A model generated the notes under the pieces. The model was not told the origin of the DNA. It did not search any database and saw only the letters and a program-made list of their open reading frames with translations. Below, in pieces: positions 55,642 to 63,664 of a DNA stretch of 64,000 nucleotides. Position 1 is the stretch's first letter, and every line of letters begins with the position of its first letter. The translations under genes and the position numbers were made by a program. Source of the stretch: Sva-07 sp963743825 (GTDB lineage: Bacteria; Actinomycetota; Acidimicrobiia; Acidimicrobiales; Ilumatobacteraceae); the NCBI GenBank assembly GCA_963743825.1, contig CAVURC010000020.1, positions 62,001-126,000 of the forward strand, read 5' to 3'.

Positions 55642-56295
55642 ATGGAGCTACGCGAGGCAATTCGTACCAACGGGACGGTTCGGGACTTCACCGACGAGCC
55701 GGTCGACGACGCGACGATCGCGAGCATTCTCGACGACGCACGGTTTGCGCCTTCCGGTGGGAACCGTCAGCCGTGGCGCGTCGCAGTGGTGAAGGATCTC
55801 GTGTTACGACGCGAACTGGCGACGCTCATGCAACCGGTGTGGGACGAGTACCTGGAGACCGCCATGGTCGGCGGCACACCGTTCAACGCCGTCGACTACG
55901 TGAAGCCGACCGACATCAGCGCGAACAAGGCCAACCCGCTGTTGACCGACATCGAGACCATCCCGGTGGTCCTCGCGGTTGCTGTCGACTTGTCGAACGT
56001 GGCGATGATGGACAGCGGACTCGACCGCCCGCCGGTCACCGGCGGTGCCTCGATCTACCCGTTCTGTTGGAACCTGATGCTGTCGGCACGGGCCCACGGG
56101 CTCGGAGGCGTCATGACCACGTTCCTCAGCCGGGTCGAGCCGGCCGCGGCTCCGGCACTCGGCCTGCCCGAGCACCACGCACTCGTCACCACGATCTTCC
56201 TCGGCCACCCGGTGCACCAACCGACGAAGCTCAAGCGCAATCCCGTCGAGTCGTTCACCACCACGAACCGCTTCGACGGCCCCGTGTTCAGCTGA
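55642..56295 (+). CDS. nitroreductase family protein
   Basis: The intact 217-residue product has LREAIRTNGTVRDFTDEPVDD (FMN phosphate contacts), ARFAPSGGNRQPWRVAVVKD, GGASIYPFCWNLMLSARAHGLGG and a C-terminal GHPVHQPTKLKRNPVESF. It should bind FMN and reduce nitro, quinone or enal-type substrates with NAD(P)H. It is a second member of the family besides 15911-16529, from which it clearly differs. TACGGT 8 bases upstream supports the start. Converges with trpA, 2 bases apart. Confidence 0.85.
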   Translation: MELREAIRTNGTVRDFTDEPVDDATIASILDDARFAPSGGNRQPWRVAVVKDLVLRRELATLMQPVWDEYLETAMVGGTPFNAVDYVKPTDISANKANPLLTDIETIPVVLAVAVDLSNVAMMDSGLDRPPVTGGASIYPFCWNLMLSARAHGLGGVMTTFLSRVEPAAAPALGLPEHHALVTTIFLGHPVHQPTKLKRNPVESFTTTNRFDGPVFS

Positions 56296-56297
56296 GA

Positions 56298-57086
56298 TCA
56301 GGGGGCGTCGATGGCGGCTCGGACCTCCGCGACGTAGTCACCGACCGCATCGGGGCCGCCGTCCATCAAGCGGCGAACCATGCTGGCGCCCTGGATCACC
56401 CCGTCGGCGATCCGGGTGACCTGGTACGCCTGCTGGGCATTCGAGACCCCGACGCCGACGAGCACAGGCGTGTCGGTGATCGCTTTGAGCCGCGCCGCGA
56501 GTGCAGTCGCCGTCTCGGCCAGCGAGTCACGCTCACCGGTGACACCGAGCAGCCCCACCGAGTAGAGGAAACCCCGTGACCGTGCAGCGACTCGCGGCAA
56601 CCGCTCATCTGGAGCGGTGGGCGCAGCGAGCATGATCGTTTCGATGCCCTCCGCGTCGGCGGCCGCACACCACGGCCCGGACTCCTCCAGTGGAAGGTCA
56701 GGAAGGATCGCTGCGCTGATCCCCGCCCGCTTCAGTTGCGACGCGAAGCGCGTCGGACCCGGATGGTGCACGAGGTTGTAGTACGTCATGACGGCCAGCG
56801 GGATCTCGACGTCGAGACTCGGCACCTCGTCGAGAATCGATGTCGGCGTGACCCCCAGCTCCAGCGCGAACTGTGACGCCTGCTGGATCACCGGCCCGTC
56901 CATCACCGGGTCGGAGAAGGGGATCCCGATCTCGACGGCATCGGCACCATTGGCCGCACACGCCCGGATCGCTGCCTGCCAGCCCGGGTAGCCGCCCGTG
57001 ATGTACGGAACGAGCAACTTGCGGCCCGCATCTCGCTTGGAGCGGAACTCGGTCTCCAATCGACCGTAGGCGGCCGTCGCCGTCAC
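56298..57086 (-). CDS. trpA: tryptophan synthase alpha subunit
   Basis: Cleaves indole-3-glycerol phosphate to indole, which is channelled to TrpB. The 262-residue barrel has LVPYITGGYPG, AVEIGIPFSDPVMDGPVIQQA (catalytic Glu about residue 48 and Asp about 59), ILPDLPLEES and PVLVGVGVSNAQQA (phosphate site). GTG 57086 overlaps the trpB stop by 4 bases. It is the last gene of trpF-trpB-trpA. Confidence 0.95.
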   Translation of the reverse strand: MTATAAYGRLETEFRSKRDAGRKLLVPYITGGYPGWQAAIRACAANGADAVEIGIPFSDPVMDGPVIQQASQFALELGVTPTSILDEVPSLDVEIPLAVMTYYNLVHHPGPTRFASQLKRAGISAAILPDLPLEESGPWCAAADAEGIETIMLAAPTAPDERLPRVAARSRGFLYSVGLLGVTGERDSLAETATALAARLKAITDTPVLVGVGVSNAQQAYQVTRIADGVIQGASMVRRLMDGGPDAVGDYVAEVRAAIDAP

Positions 57087-58276
57087 AGTCGATCCGCCAG
57101 GATGTCCATCATCTGCGCCACGTCCTTGTCACCACGCCCCGAAAGATTCATGAGCACGGTCTGTCCCTGCATGTTCGGCGCCTCCCGGGTGATCCACGCG
57201 ATTGCATGCGCGCATTCCAACGCCGGGATGATCCCTTCGGTCTGCGACAGCAGCTGGAAGCCGTCGATCACCTCGGCGTCGGTCACCGACGGATACTCGG
57301 CGCGGCCGATCGACGCGAGGTACGAATGCTCGGGGCCGACCCCCGGGTAGTCGAGTCCGGCCGAGATCGACACGGCCTCCTCGACCTGGCCGACCTCGTC
57401 CTGCAGGAGGTTGCTGCGCATCCCGTGAACCACCCCGGGAACACCGCGTCCGATCGCAGCGCCGCCGGCAGGTTCGACACCGACGAGTCGAGTGCCGGCC
57501 TCGTCGACGAACCCGCTGAAGATCCCCATCGCGTTCGAGCCACCTCCGACGCACGCAACCACGACGTCGGGCATCGCACCGGTCATGTCGGCGATCTGGA
57601 CCCGGGCCTCATCGCCGATGATCGACTGGAACTGGCGCACCATGTACGGGTACGGGTGCGGGCCGACGACCGACCCGAGGCAGAAGTGCGTGTCGGACAC
57701 GTTGGCCACCCAGTGACGCATTGCCTCGTTGACAGCGTCCTTGAGCGTGCGGCTCCCACTGTGCACGGCCTCGACCTCGGCGCCGAGCAGCTTCATGCGG
57801 AACACGTTGAGTTCCTGGCGTTCGACGTCGACCGCCCCCATGTAGACCTTGCACTCCAGGCCCATGAGCGCTGCGGCGGTGGCGCTGGCGACGCCGTGTT
57901 GGCCGGCGCCGGTGTCGGCCACGATGCGCTTCTTGCCCATCCGTTTGGCGAGCAGCGCCTGGCCGATGACGTTGTTGATCTTGTGCGAGCCGGTGTGGTT
58001 GAGGTCCTCGCGCTTGAGGATCAGGCGGATGCCGAGTCGGGCGCCGAGGTTGTGGCACTCCGTCATGATCGACGGGCGGCCCGAGTACTGCGTGTGCACC
58101 CGGGTCAACTCGGCGCGGAAGCCCGGGTCGATCCACGCCTCGTCGAAGGCCGCCTCGAGCTCCAGGCAGGCGGGCACCAGTGTCTCGGGCACGAATCGTC
58201 CACCGAACTCACCGAATCGGCCGGTCGAGTCGGGCGGCGCGGTCAGGGTCGCAGGAGTGTCGTCGAGTGCAGTCAT
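57083..58276 (-). CDS. trpB: tryptophan synthase beta subunit
   Basis: Condenses indole with serine using PLP. The 397-residue product has FGGRFVPETLVPACLELEAA, the PLP lysine in REDLNHTGSHKINNVIGQAL, ETGAGQHG-like DTGAGQHGVASATAAA, VACVGGGSNAMGIF (phosphate loop) and NLSGRGDKDVAQM. This is the classic TrpB1 type. ATG 58276 overlaps the trpF stop by 4 bases. Confidence 0.96.
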   Translation of the reverse strand: MTALDDTPATLTAPPDSTGRFGEFGGRFVPETLVPACLELEAAFDEAWIDPGFRAELTRVHTQYSGRPSIMTECHNLGARLGIRLILKREDLNHTGSHKINNVIGQALLAKRMGKKRIVADTGAGQHGVASATAAALMGLECKVYMGAVDVERQELNVFRMKLLGAEVEAVHSGSRTLKDAVNEAMRHWVANVSDTHFCLGSVVGPHPYPYMVRQFQSIIGDEARVQIADMTGAMPDVVVACVGGGSNAMGIFSGFVDEAGTRLVGVEPAGGAAIGRGVPGVVHGMRSNLLQDEVGQVEEAVSISAGLDYPGVGPEHSYLASIGRAEYPSVTDAEVIDGFQLLSQTEGIIPALECAHAIAWITREAPNMQGQTVLMNLSGRGDKDVAQMMDILADRL

Positions 58277-58926
58277 TCGAAGTCCCAGTCGTAGGGGATG
58301 TTGTCGTCGCCGAGATAGGGCGTCGACGCGTGGGCACGCGCGTTCTCGATGAACCGCTTCACGGCGAGTGCGTCCTTGCGGCCCGGGGAACGCTCGACGC
58401 CGCTGGAGACGTCGACGCCCCATGGCTGCACCTCACGGACGGCGGCTCCCACGTTGTCGGGGGTGAGACCGCCGGCGAGGATCAGCTTCATCGAGTCGGG
58501 TGCGTCGCCGACGAGCGACCAGTCGAACACCTTGCCGGAGCCCGGCTCGGGCGCATCCATGAGGATCATGTCGGTGCCGTACTCATCGGCCCTCGGCAGG
58601 TTGGGATCATTGGCCCCGAAGGCCTTGATGACCCACCGGATCTGCTTCGCCACCTCGATCGTCTGCGCCGGCGTTTCGCGCCCGTGCAACTGGACGGCCT
58701 TCACGCCGGCCTTGTGAGCGATCGAGACCACCCGCGACGGATGCTCGTCACGGAACACCCCGACGGTCAGGATCTCCGCGGGAAGGCGGCGCGTGATGTC
58801 GTAGGCCACCTGCGCGGCGATCTGCCTGGTCGACGGCGCGAAGACGAAGCCGACAGCATCCGCTCCCATGGCGACGGCCAGGAGGGCATCGTCTTCGTTG
58901 GTGATCCCACAGATCTTGACGAACAT
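58273..58926 (-). CDS. trpF: phosphoribosylanthranilate isomerase
   Basis: Catalyses the Amadori rearrangement in tryptophan synthesis. The 217-residue barrel starts MFVKICGITNEDDALLA (catalytic Cys about residue 6) and has VGVFRDEHP, AVQLHGRETP, the late Asp in ILMDAPEPGSGKVFDW, and LAGGLTPDNVG with DVSSGVERSPGRKD. Actinobacteria often lack TrpF and rely on PriA, so a separate gene is worth noting. ATG 58926; TACCGT 9 bases upstream may be a leaderless -10. Confidence 0.93.
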   Translation of the reverse strand: MFVKICGITNEDDALLAVAMGADAVGFVFAPSTRQIAAQVAYDITRRLPAEILTVGVFRDEHPSRVVSIAHKAGVKAVQLHGRETPAQTIEVAKQIRWVIKAFGANDPNLPRADEYGTDMILMDAPEPGSGKVFDWSLVGDAPDSMKLILAGGLTPDNVGAAVREVQPWGVDVSSGVERSPGRKDALAVKRFIENARAHASTPYLGDDNIPYDWDFE

Positions 58927-58991
58927 GCAGCGCTCACGGTACCGGTCAACGTGCAGCTGCGAGAGATTCATTACCGAGGGCCTCCCCCGCC

Positions 58992-58997
58992 TATCGT
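58992..58997 (+). promoter_or_regulatory. -10 box of a leaderless promoter
   Basis: TATCGT lies 9 bases before the ATG at 59007, in the gap divergent from trpF. Confidence 0.45.
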
Positions 58998-59006
58998 CGA
59001 TCAGGC

Positions 59007-59768
59007 ATGGGACGACTGGACGACATCGACCTCACGGCACGACTCGGAACCGACGAGTACGAAAAGCGCCTGGCGGCGGCGCAGGAACGATTCGTCGAAC
59101 TCCGACTCACGCTCGGCGGCCAGATCGGCGACAAGCGCATCGGGCCCGGGCTGCTCGTGGTCATGGAGGGCGCGGACGCCGGCGGCAAGGGTGGGGCCAC
59201 CCGCCGAATCGTCGAGCGACTCGACCCACGTCACTTCAGCGTCTACGCCTACTCCAAGCCCGATGAGCGCGAGAAGCGCCACCACTTCCTCTGGCGGTTC
59301 TGGACCAAGATTCCCGGCCTCGGCGGGATGTGCGTGTTCGATCGCAGCTGGTACGGCCGACTGCTCGTCGAGCGCATCGAGGGGTTCGCCACGGTCGAGC
59401 AGTGGACGAGGGCCTACGACGAGATCGTCGAGTTCGAGCGCAGCTTGGTCCTCGAAGGCGTGATCCTCGTGAAGTTCTACCTCCACATCAGCGAAGACGA
59501 GCAGGCACGCCGATTCGAGAGCCGTCGCGACGATCCGCTGCGCAACTGGAAGCTGAACGACGAGGACTGGCGCAACCGCGAGAAGTGGGACCAGTACATC
59601 GAGGCCGCCGACGACATGTTCGAGCGCACCGACCACCCGCTCGCCCCCTGGGACGTGGTGTCGGGCGAGCACAAGAAGTGGGCCCGGGTGACGATCCTCG
59701 AAACGCTCAACCAGCGCGTCGAAGAGGGCATCGCCCGATGGGAGATGCTCAACCCTCCGACCGGGTGA
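59007..59768 (+). CDS. ppk2: polyphosphate kinase 2 family protein
   Basis: Transfers phosphate between polyphosphate and nucleotides. The 253-residue product has Walker A MEGADAGGKGGATRRI (about residues 53-68), Walker B VFDRSWYGRLLVERIEG (about 111-127) and lid Arg residues in RRFESRRDDPLRNWKL, the one-domain PPK2 plan. Whether it favours ADP, GDP or AMP cannot be settled by eye. It sits on the opposite strand inside the trp group, converging with trpC 6 bases away. Confidence 0.87.
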   Translation: MGRLDDIDLTARLGTDEYEKRLAAAQERFVELRLTLGGQIGDKRIGPGLLVVMEGADAGGKGGATRRIVERLDPRHFSVYAYSKPDEREKRHHFLWRFWTKIPGLGGMCVFDRSWYGRLLVERIEGFATVEQWTRAYDEIVEFERSLVLEGVILVKFYLHISEDEQARRFESRRDDPLRNWKLNDEDWRNREKWDQYIEAADDMFERTDHPLAPWDVVSGEHKKWARVTILETLNQRVEEGIARWEMLNPPTG

Positions 59769-59774
59769 ACGAGT

Positions 59775-60551
59775 TCAACCGATGAGGTCGGCGATCGCGG
59801 CGGCCGGGTCGCTGCTGGTGACGAGGGTCTCACCGACGAGGACGGCGTCGTAGCCTGCCTCGCGCAAGCTCCGGGCGTCATCGGCACCGCGCACCCCGGA
59901 CTCCGCGACCTTGACGGCACGATCGGGGATCACGCCGGCCATTCGAACTGCACGGGCGTGGTCGACCTGGAACGTGACGAGATCACGCTGATTCACGCCG
60001 ATCAGTGCGGCGTCGGCAGCGAGGGCGTGTTCGAGTTCGGCTTCGTCGTGGATCTCGACGAGCACGTCGAGGCCGACGTCGACGGCAAGTCGGTGGAACG
60101 CCACCAACTCGGCCGGTTCGAGCGCAGCGGCGATGAGCAACAGGCAATCGGCGCCCATGATCCGTGCATCGAGCACGTCACGTTCGCTGACCGTGAAATC
60201 CTTGCGGATCACGGGCAGCGAACACGCCGCACGCGCTGCTTGCAGGTCGGCGACGGACCCACCGAAGTGCTCCACGTCGGTCAGCACCGACAGGCACGCC
60301 GCTCCCCCACGTTCGTAGGCGGCCGCCAACTCGGCGGGGTCGAGTTCGGCGTTGAGGTCACCTTTCGACGGCGAGCGCCGCTTGATCTCGGCAATCACAC
60401 CGAGATGCTCACGATCGGCAAGTGCCGATCGGAACCCGCGGGTGGGCGCCGTCGCACGCGCCTCGTCGAGCAACCGCTCGATCGGACGGGTGTCGGCGGC
60501 GGCCATCGCTCGATGGTGTTCGAGAATCCTGTCGAGATAGGTGGCCGCCAT
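59775..60551 (-). CDS. trpC: indole-3-glycerol phosphate synthase
   Basis: Closes the indole ring in tryptophan synthesis. The 258-residue barrel has YLDRILEHHRAMAA, VIAEIKRRSPSKGD (catalytic Glu and Lys), SVLTDVEHFGGS, PVIRKDFTVSERD (second Lys), LVEIHDEAEL, GVNQRDL and AESGVRGADDA. ATG 60551 is 28 bases after the upstream ABM gene stop. trpF, B and A follow in the same direction beyond the PPK2 gene on the other strand. Confidence 0.94.
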   Translation of the reverse strand: MAATYLDRILEHHRAMAAADTRPIERLLDEARATAPTRGFRSALADREHLGVIAEIKRRSPSKGDLNAELDPAELAAAYERGGAACLSVLTDVEHFGGSVADLQAARAACSLPVIRKDFTVSERDVLDARIMGADCLLLIAAALEPAELVAFHRLAVDVGLDVLVEIHDEAELEHALAADAALIGVNQRDLVTFQVDHARAVRMAGVIPDRAVKVAESGVRGADDARSLREAGYDAVLVGETLVTSSDPAAAIADLIG

Positions 60552-60579
60552 CTGAGAATCGTCGATCAGTGGGTGCGGG

Positions 60580-60885
60580 TCAGAGACCCTTGCCGCGTAC
60601 CGGAGTGAGCATGGTGAGCTCGGGACGCCCGGCGAGGATCCCACCGAACGCGTTCATGATCTGCTTCATCATGTCGCTCGTGCTGTGCGCCTGCAGCGCA
60701 TCGCCGTCGGCATACAGCTCGTACATGTAGGCGACGTTCGCATCGTTGGGGTCTTCGAGGAGCTGGTACAGCAGCGTGCCCGCTTCGGATCCGACGTGGT
60801 CCATCATCGGGGCGAGACCGGCGTACAGGTCGTCGCGCTTTCCGTCGATGCAGGTGAACTTGGCGATCATGGCAACTTGACTCAT
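60580..60885 (-). CDS. antibiotic biosynthesis monooxygenase (ABM)-fold protein
   Basis: The 101-residue product begins SQVAMIAKFTCIDGKRDDLY and has HVGSEAGTLLYQLLEDPND, YMYELYADGDALQAH and a C-terminal PELTMLTPVRG. This is the dimeric alpha-beta-barrel ABM domain, found in quinol monooxygenases and stress proteins. ATG 60885 fits the domain start better than the longer frame. Role unknown; its position just upstream of trpC suggests co-transcription. Confidence 0.75.
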   Translation of the reverse strand: MSQVAMIAKFTCIDGKRDDLYAGLAPMMDHVGSEAGTLLYQLLEDPNDANVAYMYELYADGDALQAHSTSDMMKQIMNAFGGILAGRPELTMLTPVRGKGL

Positions 60886-60913
60886 GAGCGCCGACCGTAG
60901 CGGCTGAGGCGAC

Positions 60914-62224
60914 TCAGAACCCCAGCCGATCACCGATGGTGGAGAGCAGGTCGTCGATCGGGACTCTCACCTGTTCGGTGGTGTCCCGATCGCGGATCGT
61001 CACCGCCCGATCGTCCAGCGAATCGAAGTCGACCGTCACCGCGAGCGGCGTGCCGATCTCGTCCTGGCGCCGATAACGCTTGCCGATGTTCTGGGTCTCG
61101 TCGTAGTCGACCATGTAGCGGTCGGCGAGCATCAGACGAATCTCGTGTGCGAGCGGTGTCAGCGTGTCCTTCTTCGACAGCGGCAGCACGGCGACCTTGT
61201 ACGGCGCGAGTCGCGGGTGCAGCCGCAACACGGTACGGGTCTCGTCGTTGACGACATCCTCGTCGTAGGCGGCGAGCAGGAAGGCGGCCATCGTACGGGT
61301 GGCACCGGCCGCCGGCTCGATCACGTACGGGACGTAGCGTTCGTTGGTCTGCGGGTCGAAGTAGTCGAGTTTCTCACCCGAGTGCTCGGCGTGCTGCTTG
61401 AGGTCGTAGTCGGACCGCTGGGCGATGCCCTCCAGTTCGTCGAAACCCCACGGGAAGGCGAACTCGACGTCGGACGTGCCCGACGAATAGTGCGACAGTT
61501 CGTCGTCGTCGTGTGGGCGCAATCGCAGCATGTCGGCAGGGATGCCGTGTTCGACGTACCAATCGAGACGGGCGTTGCACCAGTACTCGTACCACTCCGA
61601 GCTGGTCTCGGGAGGTACGAAGAATTCCAATTCCATCTGCTCGAACTCGCGCGTCCGGAAGATCCAGTTCTGCGGTGTGATCTCGTTGCGGAAGCTCTTG
61701 CCGACCTGGGCGATGCCGAACGGCGGCTTCTTGCGCGAGGTCTGCAGTACCTGGCTGAAGTTGGTGAACATTCCCTGCGCCGTCTCGGGTCGCAGGTACG
61801 CGTCGGCGCCGGAGCCCTCGACCGGGCCCGCCTGGGTCTTGAACATCAGGTTGAACTCGCGGGCCTCGGTGAAGCTGCCCGTCGAGCCGCAGTTCGGGCA
61901 GACGTCCGGGTCGTCGAGCTTGTCGAGCCGGAAACGCTGCTTGCACTCGGTGCAGTCGACCAGCGGATCGGTGAAGTTGGCCAGGTGGCCCGAGGCCTGC
62001 CACACCTGCGGCGGGCTGAGAATCGCCGCATCGATGAGCACGACGTCGTCGCGTTGCTGCACCATCGAGCGGATCCACGCTTCCTTCACGTTGCGCAGCA
62101 GGAGCGAGCCGAGCGGTCCGTAGTCGTAGGTGGAGCGGAAGCCGCCGTAGATCTCCGCCGACTGATAGACGAAGCCTCTGCGCTTGCACAGGCTGACGAT
62201 CTGTTCGAGGTCGGTGGCAGGCAT
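60914..62224 (-). CDS. glyQS: glycyl-tRNA synthetase (dimeric type)
   Basis: Charges tRNA-Gly. The 436-residue class II enzyme has CKRRGFVYQSAEIYGGFRSTYDYGP-type N-terminus (residues 13-37), a zinc module CTECKQRF with CPNCGS, motif 2 FRNEITPQNWIFRTREF and motif 3 PYVIEPAAGATRTM. The C-terminal anticodon domain has YKVAVLPLSKK and DETQNIGKRYRRQDEIG. Length and motifs fit the alpha2 bacterial enzyme. ATG 62224 has no strong ribosome-binding site visible. Confidence 0.95.
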   Translation of the reverse strand: MPATDLEQIVSLCKRRGFVYQSAEIYGGFRSTYDYGPLGSLLLRNVKEAWIRSMVQQRDDVVLIDAAILSPPQVWQASGHLANFTDPLVDCTECKQRFRLDKLDDPDVCPNCGSTGSFTEAREFNLMFKTQAGPVEGSGADAYLRPETAQGMFTNFSQVLQTSRKKPPFGIAQVGKSFRNEITPQNWIFRTREFEQMELEFFVPPETSSEWYEYWCNARLDWYVEHGIPADMLRLRPHDDDELSHYSSGTSDVEFAFPWGFDELEGIAQRSDYDLKQHAEHSGEKLDYFDPQTNERYVPYVIEPAAGATRTMAAFLLAAYDEDVVNDETRTVLRLHPRLAPYKVAVLPLSKKDTLTPLAHEIRLMLADRYMVDYDETQNIGKRYRRQDEIGTPLAVTVDFDSLDDRAVTIRDRDTTEQVRVPIDDLLSTIGDRLGF

Positions 62225-62260
62225 AGGTGCGCCAGGCTACCGATGCCCGCTGCAAGCCGA

Positions 62261-62992
62261 TCAGTGCGTTTCGAACATGGCGACCGCTTTGAGACGCCGT
62301 TCGATGTGGAACTCGAGGGCCCGTGTGGCCAGCGTCGACACCTCGTGGGTGGTCGCCGACTCGTCACGGGCGAGCGCCGCCACGAGCTGTCCACCCAGGA
62401 TCTCGCGCATCACCTCGAGCGCACCGGCGGTGACCGCCTGTCCCGACCGACACGATCGGCACAGGACGCCTCCCTCGTTCAGGTCGAAGGCAACCAGTGC
62501 AACGTCGGGTTCGGATTCGCCGCACCGTACACACTGGTCGAGTTCGGGTCGCATGCCTTCGTTGGCCAGGAGTTTCCAGTAGAACGCAGCGACGTTCAAC
62601 GACGACGGCGTGGTGGCGATCGTACGCAGCACGCCGACGAGCATCCGGTAGAGCTGCGGGTTGGGTTCGCGTTCGAGCGACAGTTGATCGACGGCCTCGA
62701 TCGCCGCCAACCCCTGCGAGGCGCGGTCGAGCGACGACAGCATCGGCGACAACGGCTCCACGGATTCGGCCTGACTGACGATGTCGAGCTCGCGCCCCCG
62801 GTAGAGCAGCAACCGGACGTGACTCATCGGCTCCAGGCGGGCACCGAACTTCGACTTCGTCTTGCGAACGCCCTTCGCGACGGCACGTACCTTGCCGTTC
62901 TCCGCGGTGTGGAACACCACGATGCGGTCGGACTCGCGCAGCTTGTACGTGCGCAGGACGACGCCCGTGTCGCGATAGAGCTCGCCGGCCAC
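62261..62992 (-). CDS. recO: DNA repair protein RecO
   Basis: Works with RecF and RecR to load RecA on gapped DNA. The 243-residue product has an N-terminal OB fold (YRDTGVVLRTYKLRESDRIVVFH, KVRAVAKGVRKTKSKFGARLEP) and a helical part with a four-Cys zinc site (QCVRCGE and VLCRSCRSG, about residues 160-185). GTG 62992 matches the family start. Its coupling with a UppS homologue mirrors the recO-uppS neighbourhood of mycobacteria. Confidence 0.93.
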   Translation of the reverse strand: MAGELYRDTGVVLRTYKLRESDRIVVFHTAENGKVRAVAKGVRKTKSKFGARLEPMSHVRLLLYRGRELDIVSQAESVEPLSPMLSSLDRASQGLAAIEAVDQLSLEREPNPQLYRMLVGVLRTIATTPSSLNVAAFYWKLLANEGMRPELDQCVRCGESEPDVALVAFDLNEGGVLCRSCRSGQAVTAGALEVMREILGGQLVAALARDESATTHEVSTLATRALEFHIERRLKAVAMFETH

Positions 62993-63005
62993 GACGGGAT
63001 CGGCC

Positions 63006-63608
63006 CTATGACCCGTCGTCCGACTCGTCGTCGAGGCCGCCGAAGCGGCGCTCGCGTCGGGCGAAGTCGGCAATCGCCTCGACGAGGTCATCGGGGCTCA
63101 GCTCGTGCCAGCCCATCGGATGGAACACGAGCTCGCTGTAGGCGAGTTCCCACACGAGCGACGGTGGGAGTCGTGTCGACTCGCCGAGCACCACGATCAG
63201 GTCGGGCTCGCAGTCGGCCGGCGCGTAGAGCGCTTCGGCGACCGTTGCCTCGTTGACCGGCTCGTCGGGTTGCAGCCCCTGCATGGCCTCGGCGAATCGC
63301 TGGCGCCCGTCGCCGCACGGGTCGACGATCACATGACACGAACCCACCTGACGCTCCCACCACTGGAGGTCGACAGGGTCGATACCCGGTTCGAACGCGC
63401 GCAGCGTGAGGAACGAGGCGCCGGCCTGATCGGCAATCGCTCCGAGACGGTCGACTCGTTCGTCCCAACGCTGGTCGCCCAGATCCTCCCACTCACGCAG
63501 CGTTCCGCCCACCACCATGATGTGGCGCAGCAACTGGCGCGTCGGGTCACCCGCACGCGTCGCTCCCGACGCTGTGCCGTTCGCAGTCGACGTGAAGGAC
63601 GGAGCCAC
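63006..63608 (-). CDS. degenerate cis-prenyltransferase (UppS) homologue, probably non-catalytic
   Basis: The 200-residue product aligns along UppS: RHIMVVGGT (residues 28-36) replaces the catalytic RHIAIIMDGN, losing the Asp that binds Mg-diphosphate. ASFLTLRAFEPG (64-75) matches the strand after the first helices. The middle is shortened. EPDLIVVLGESTRLPPSLVW (134-153) replaces the substrate-binding DLxIRTGGExRxSNFLLW, losing the first Arg. The C-terminus WHELSPDDLVEAIADF then RRERRFGG (184-191) is conserved and keeps the RxG motif. GGAAG 9 bases upstream supports GTG 63608. It is upstream of recO and divergent from uppS. Confidence 0.8.
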   Translation of the reverse strand: MAPSFTSTANGTASGATRAGDPTRQLLRHIMVVGGTLREWEDLGDQRWDERVDRLGAIADQAGASFLTLRAFEPGIDPVDLQWWERQVGSCHVIVDPCGDGRQRFAEAMQGLQPDEPVNEATVAEALYAPADCEPDLIVVLGESTRLPPSLVWELAYSELVFHPMGWHELSPDDLVEAIADFARRERRFGGLDDESDDGS

Positions 63609-63650
63609 GACTGCATTCTTCCACGCCACGCCTGCGCCGCGTGGGCTGGC

Positions 63651-63656
63651 TAGCGT
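63651..63656 (+). promoter_or_regulatory. -10 box of a leaderless uppS promoter
   Basis: TAGCGT lies 8 bases before the GTG at 63665. The overlapping minus-strand reading TACGCT (63657-63652) could serve the divergent UppS-like gene. Confidence 0.45.
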
Positions 63657-63664
63657 AGGACACC

